A DNA stretch of 5,439 nucleotides from Desulfobacteraceae bacterium (GTDB lineage Bacteria > Desulfobacterota > DSM-4660 > Desulfatiglandales > Desulfatiglandaceae): positions 1 through 5,439 of the forward strand of contig JABMQV010000158.1 of NCBI GenBank assembly GCA_013203065.1, given 5' to 3'. Below the pieces are notes generated by a model. It was not told the origin of the DNA. It did no database searches and saw nothing but the letters and a program-made list of their open reading frames with translations. This document shows, piece by piece, positions 5,439 to 5,439 of the stretch (position 1 is the first letter of the stretch; every line of letters starts with the position of its first letter). The translations under genes and the position numbers were made by a program.

Positions 5439-5439
5439 A

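Noticed and set aside
1..5439. tRNA, rRNA, CRISPR array, insertion sequence or attachment site
   Set aside because: I looked for cloverleaf-type sequence, regularly spaced direct repeats and transposase motifs and saw none.

Overview
The window is dominated by a minus-strand operon for a branched-chain/hydrophobic amino acid (Liv, HAAT-family) ABC importer. A short plus-strand block at the left end converges on it. The operon reads right to left: periplasmic substrate-binding protein (5438-4290), permease LivH (4203-3325), a single polypeptide joining permease LivM to ATPase LivG (3309-1567), and ATPase LivF (1564-866). Every part of a complete importer is present and intact. The promoter and the ribosome binding site of the first gene lie beyond the right edge.

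The organism is a Gram-negative-type bacterium, because the binding protein has a cleavable signal peptide and no lipobox. From memory, the LivM-LivG fusion and the protein pairing an NrdR-type zinc ribbon with a basic winged helix fit an anaerobic member of the Desulfobacterota (old Deltaproteobacteria). I could not run a search to confirm this.

Left block (1-860, plus strand): the 3' end of an unrecognised gene (to 143), a possible 38-residue ORF (148-264), and a well-supported 189-residue gene (291-860). The first 45 residues of that protein are an almost textbook NrdR zinc ribbon, but the ATP-cone that defines NrdR is absent or unrecognisable. In its place are a helical stretch, a Lys/Arg-rich linker and a winged-helix-like C-terminus. 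It looks like a DNA-binding protein that has borrowed the NrdR ribbon. It ends 5 bases from the end of livF, with no recognisable terminator between the two.

Right block (866-5438, minus strand): the binding protein delivers ligand to the LivH/LivM channel, and LivF/LivG power transport. The junctions are tight (15 and 2 bases) except after the binding protein. There, an 86-base gap holds a perfect 10-bp GC-rich hairpin with no T-tract, suited to keeping binding-protein mRNA in excess over the membrane-component mRNA. The fusion gene also carries a good internal Shine-Dalgarno plus GTG in the linker, just ahead of the LivG domain, so free LivG might be made as well.

The transporter itself is a known system. 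The parts most worth a second look are the ribbon/winged-helix protein, the fusion with its possible internal start, the intercistronic hairpin, and the asymmetric ATPase sites.
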